A stretch of 5,375 bases of DNA from contig DQCI01000205.1 in the NCBI GenBank assembly GCA_003545125.1, positions 2,762-8,136 on the forward strand, in the 5' to 3' direction. The notes below the pieces were generated by a model, which saw only the letters and a program-made list of their open reading frames with translations, was not told the DNA's origin and did not search any database. Numbering within the stretch: position 1 is the stretch's first letter; every line of letters starts with the position of its first letter. The stretch comes from Paracoccaceae bacterium. Its GTDB lineage: Bacteria; Pseudomonadota; Alphaproteobacteria; Rhodobacterales; Rhodobacteraceae. Position numbers and translations under genes: made by a program. Of the stretch, positions 2,934 through 5,375 are shown in pieces.

Positions 2934-5375
2934 ATGGCGAGCGTCAAGGTTCCGCACGGGGAGACCGTGCGGGGTGGGGAGATTTTTGCCCATCATTTCG
3001 GGGTCAACTACATCAGCGTGAAAGACGAAGCCGAGGGCGGCGGGGCGCTGCCGGCCTATGCGAACGCGGTCAACGACCTTGCCGGCAGCGGCGGCATCAC
3101 CATCCGGTTTCCGGGCGGCGGCGTGGCCGAGGACAAGGTGAACCCCGATGCCTACACGGTGCTCGACGACGGTGCGGTGGTGCCGGGCACGCCGACCTAC
3201 GCGTTTCTGCTCGACGCGGCGGCGAACGGCTGGGCGGTGTCGATCGTGCTGCCGACCTGGCGGTATCTCGATCAGGACACGATGGAGATGGACACCGAAC
3301 GGGCCGCGGCCGAGGTGACGGAATATGCGCGCAGCCTGTTCGAGGTGGCGGATGCGCTGGGCGTGACCATCGACGGGTTCGAGATCGGCAATGAGTTCGA
3401 TCTGCTGGCGGAGAAGACCAACGGCAGCGCCTGGCTGACTGGCGAGGAATGCCAGGTGTGGTCGGAGGCCTATGCCGATGTCGCGGCCACGATCACCGCG
3501 GCGCTCGATGCCGAGGTCGACGCGGCCGGGTTCGGGGCGGGTGATGCGCCCTGGATCGGGGTGCAGGCGCTCTGGACCTGGGTGCCGGAATACTGGCGCA
3601 AGCCTGCCGATTTCCGCGACGCGATGGAGCACGCCTTCGACGCGGCCGGCGTGACCGGCGCGGTGGACGCGATCATCACCCATATCTATCCCTGGCTGGA
3701 GCTCGAAGAAAACCCGCTCGACTGGCTGGAAGGCGACACCGAGATCATCGACAACCTCGAAAGCCTGGATGCGGTCTTTGGCGGCGGGCTCGACTGGATC
3801 GTGAGCGAATGGGAAGTGTCCTTCGGATCGGGCGATGCGGTGGAGCTCTTGAAGGATCACTACGACGGGATCAAGCAGCTCGAACCGGTGGTGTCGCTGT
3901 TCAGCCAGATGGTCGCGGCCGGGATCGACCACATGAACCTCTGGCCGGTGCGCAACGGCGCGTTCACGTCGCTGGAGACGCTGGACGGGGCCGAGAAGCC
4001 GATCAGCTATCTGTTCGACATGATGTCGGACCAGCTGGTGGGCACCAAGGTGCTCGACCTCAACGGCACGGACGCCGGCACCATGTGGGAGGTCGGCGAC
4101 GACGTGCATGTCTACGGGTTCGAGGGCGAGGGCCGCACATTGCTCTATCTCGGCTCGCGCAGCGACGAGGCGCAGGCGGTCGACCTCAGTCTCGCCGCCT
4201 TTCGCGGCGACGGCGCGTTGCCCACGATCTCGGTGAGCCGGATTTTTGTCGATGACCCCGACGCCAGGGGCTTCCAGCAAGGCACGCATGTGGAAACGGA
4301 GGACTATGCCTTCCGCTGGTTCCAGGACAATGCGGGCGAGGTGCTCACCTTCTCACCCTACGAGATGATCGTGATCGAGGTGATCTACGAGGCGGACAAG
4401 GGCGAGGTCGAAATCGGCACGGCGGGCGACGATTTCCTTTACGGATCCACAGGGGCCGACCGGTTGACCGGGGCGGCGGGCGACGACTGGATACACGGCC
4501 GGCTCGGGGCCGACCGGCTGTACGGCGGCGACGGCGACGACAGCATCTTTGGCGGCAGCCAGGGCGACACCATCGTTGCGGGCGCCGGAAACGACCTCGT
4601 CGATGGCGGCGCGGGTCAGGACATCGTCGATCTCGGCGCCGGCGCGGATGTGTTTCGCGACGACGGCCAGGGAGGGTACTACGGCAACGACGTCATTGAT
4701 GGCGGCGACGGCGACGACCGGCTTGAGATCGGTGACGGCGACGACGTGGTGACCGGCGGTACGGGCGCGGATCGCTTCGTGTTCGGGTCGGTGTCGGCCA
4801 GGATCGGCGAGGATACGATCACCGATTTCACGCTCGGCGAAGACAGTCTGGAAATCAGTGGTGCGGTGTTCACGACGCTGGAGGCACTGGTCGCCCGGTT
4901 CGACGTCTATTCGGACGGGACCGACACCATCGTGAAGGCGGACGAGCTGGGGTGGATCACCCTCGAAGGCATCGACGCCACCGGGATCGAGGGGGTTGCC
5001 GCTGCGCCGGAGTTGATCGTGGTGGAAGGGTCGAGGAAGGCCGACACCGATCTCGGCGGCACGCCGTTCGATGCCAAGCTCGTCGGCCGGCGCGGCGCCG
5101 ACGACCTCTATGGGCGCGCGGGCGATGACATCCTGCGCGGCGGTAAAGGACACGACTGGCTGTTCGGCGGCGCGGGCGATGACCATCTGTTCGATGGCCG
5201 CGGCAAGGACGTGATGATCGGTGGCGACGGAGCCGATGTTTTCGTAATGACCGACGACGGTCAGACCGATCGGATCCGCGATTTCGAACAAGGGCTCGAC
5301 AGCATCGATCTGTCGAATTGGGAGGCGGAGGGGATCGGCGATCTCGACATTTCGGTCCGCGGCGCGGCCTGGCTC
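2934..5375 (+). CDS. Glycoside hydrolase (clan GH-A-like) fused to RTX calcium-binding repeats; C-terminus beyond the window
   Basis: There are 814 codons and no stop before the edge, making this the largest gene here. Residues about 20-360 look like a (beta/alpha)8 glycosidase of clan GH-A: GVNYIS (23-28), R58-FPGG resembling the RYPGG of GH51/GH79-like enzymes, GFEIGNEFD with N153-E154 as the likely acid/base, HIYPW (250-254), and VSEWEVS with E292 as the likely nucleophile (E294 is the alternative). MNLWP fits the eighth strand. Residues about 370-485 look like the beta-sandwich that often follows such barrels. RTX nonapeptides (GGxGxDxhx) run from 495 to 617 and again from 718 to 771. Each block is followed by a DF-x-x-G-x-D segment, as in RTX C-terminal regions. 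There is no N-terminal signal peptide, as expected for type I secretion with a C-terminal signal that would lie past the edge. It probably cleaves an extracellular or capsular polysaccharide; the substrate and exact GH family are not determinable by eye. Confidence 0.85.
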   Translation, partial: MASVKVPHGETVRGGEIFAHHFGVNYISVKDEAEGGGALPAYANAVNDLAGSGGITIRFPGGGVAEDKVNPDAYTVLDDGAVVPGTPTYAFLLDAAANGWAVSIVLPTWRYLDQDTMEMDTERAAAEVTEYARSLFEVADALGVTIDGFEIGNEFDLLAEKTNGSAWLTGEECQVWSEAYADVAATITAALDAEVDAAGFGAGDAPWIGVQALWTWVPEYWRKPADFRDAMEHAFDAAGVTGAVDAIITHIYPWLELEENPLDWLEGDTEIIDNLESLDAVFGGGLDWIVSEWEVSFGSGDAVELLKDHYDGIKQLEPVVSLFSQMVAAGIDHMNLWPVRNGAFTSLETLDGAEKPISYLFDMMSDQLVGTKVLDLNGTDAGTMWEVGDDVHVYGFEGEGRTLLYLGSRSDEAQAVDLSLAAFRGDGALPTISVSRIFVDDPDARGFQQGTHVETEDYAFRWFQDNAGEVLTFSPYEMIVIEVIYEADKGEVEIGTAGDDFLYGSTGADRLTGAAGDDWIHGRLGADRLYGGDGDDSIFGGSQGDTIVAGAGNDLVDGGAGQDIVDLGAGADVFRDDGQGGYYGNDVIDGGDGDDRLEIGDGDDVVTGGTGADRFVFGSVSARIGEDTITDFTLGEDSLEISGAVFTTLEALVARFDVYSDGTDTIVKADELGWITLEGIDATGIEGVAAAPELIVVEGSRKADTDLGGTPFDAKLVGRRGADDLYGRAGDDILRGGKGHDWLFGGAGDDHLFDGRGKDVMIGGDGADVFVMTDDGQTDRIRDFEQGLDSIDLSNWEAEGIGDLDISVRGAAWL
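4416..4784 (+). repeat. First RTX nonapeptide array
   Basis: This encodes residues 495-617 of the secreted enzyme. About a dozen 9-residue units follow the GGxGxDxhx plan, for example GGDGDDSIF (531-539), GGAGQDIVD (558-566) and GGDGDDRLE (590-598), giving a 27-bp period in the DNA. The array is interrupted near residues 576-589 by an irregular glycine/tyrosine-rich stretch. Such repeats bind calcium and fold into a parallel beta-roll outside the cell. Confidence 0.9.
5085..5246 (+). repeat. Second RTX nonapeptide array
   Basis: This encodes residues 718-771 in six consecutive units: GRRGADDLY, GRAGDDILR, GGKGHDWLF, GGAGDDHLF, DGRGKDVMI and GGDGADVFV. The segment TDRIRDFEQGLDSIDLS (778-794) follows. 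It parallels the end of the first array, DTITDFTLGEDSLEIS, so the repeat-plus-cap module appears to be duplicated. Confidence 0.88.

Noticed and set aside
2823..4289. A 488-codon minus-strand open frame opposite the RTX glycosidase
   Set aside because: It is antisense to a frame with recognisable catalytic motifs. Its His/Arg/Val/Asp-rich translation has no domain, and its length follows from high GC and few stops.
4416..5246. The 27-bp periodic DNA as a CRISPR array or satellite
   Set aside because: The period is exactly nine codons, stays in frame with the protein, and encodes classic RTX nonapeptides with varied third bases, so it is a coding repeat.
4353..5291. A 312-codon minus-strand open frame opposite the RTX repeats
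   Set aside because: It mirrors the repetitive GGxGxD codons on the other strand and yields a valine/alanine-rich pseudo-repeat with no ribosome binding site.

Overview
The window looks like part of a GC-rich alphaproteobacterial chromosome. A Rhodobacterales-type marine bacterium is my best guess, from the strongly GC-ending codons, the style of the YchF protein and the RTX-type secreted protein. That placement is inference; no rRNA or other taxonomic marker is present.

Layout, left to right. Positions 1-229 hold an open, high-GC3 minus-strand frame that leaves the window and that I do not recognise. Next is a minus-strand VOC/PhnB-like protein (230-652) with a clear ribosome binding site. 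It diverges across about 100 bp from ychF (754-1851, plus), a complete housekeeping P-loop ATPase/GTPase. After ychF comes a non-coding stretch (1852-2117) with interleaved inverted repeats and a sharply AT-rich patch centred on an 8-bp palindrome. Then a minus-strand gene (2118-2513) encodes a 131-residue protein of unknown function. Its DNA is only about 49% GC by hand count (2161-2520), which suggests a horizontally acquired island. A gene-free stretch (2517-2933) follows, with a few small hairpins and a CtrA-like sequence.

The main gene begins at 2934 and is still open at the right edge (814 codons seen, no stop). It encodes a multidomain protein with no signal peptide: a clan GH-A-like glycoside hydrolase barrel, a beta-sandwich, and two blocks of calcium-binding RTX nonapeptides, each followed by a DF-x-x-G-x-D-type segment. 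This is the architecture of a polysaccharide-acting enzyme exported by a type I secretion system. The 5' leader of this gene can fold into a 12-bp hairpin (2891-2930) that buries its ribosome binding site, so expression may be controlled at translation.

The genes do not form an operon. The housekeeping gene, the AT-rich orphan and the secreted enzyme appear to be separate transcription units. The left part is ordinary core genome; the right part (about 1900 onward) looks accessory.
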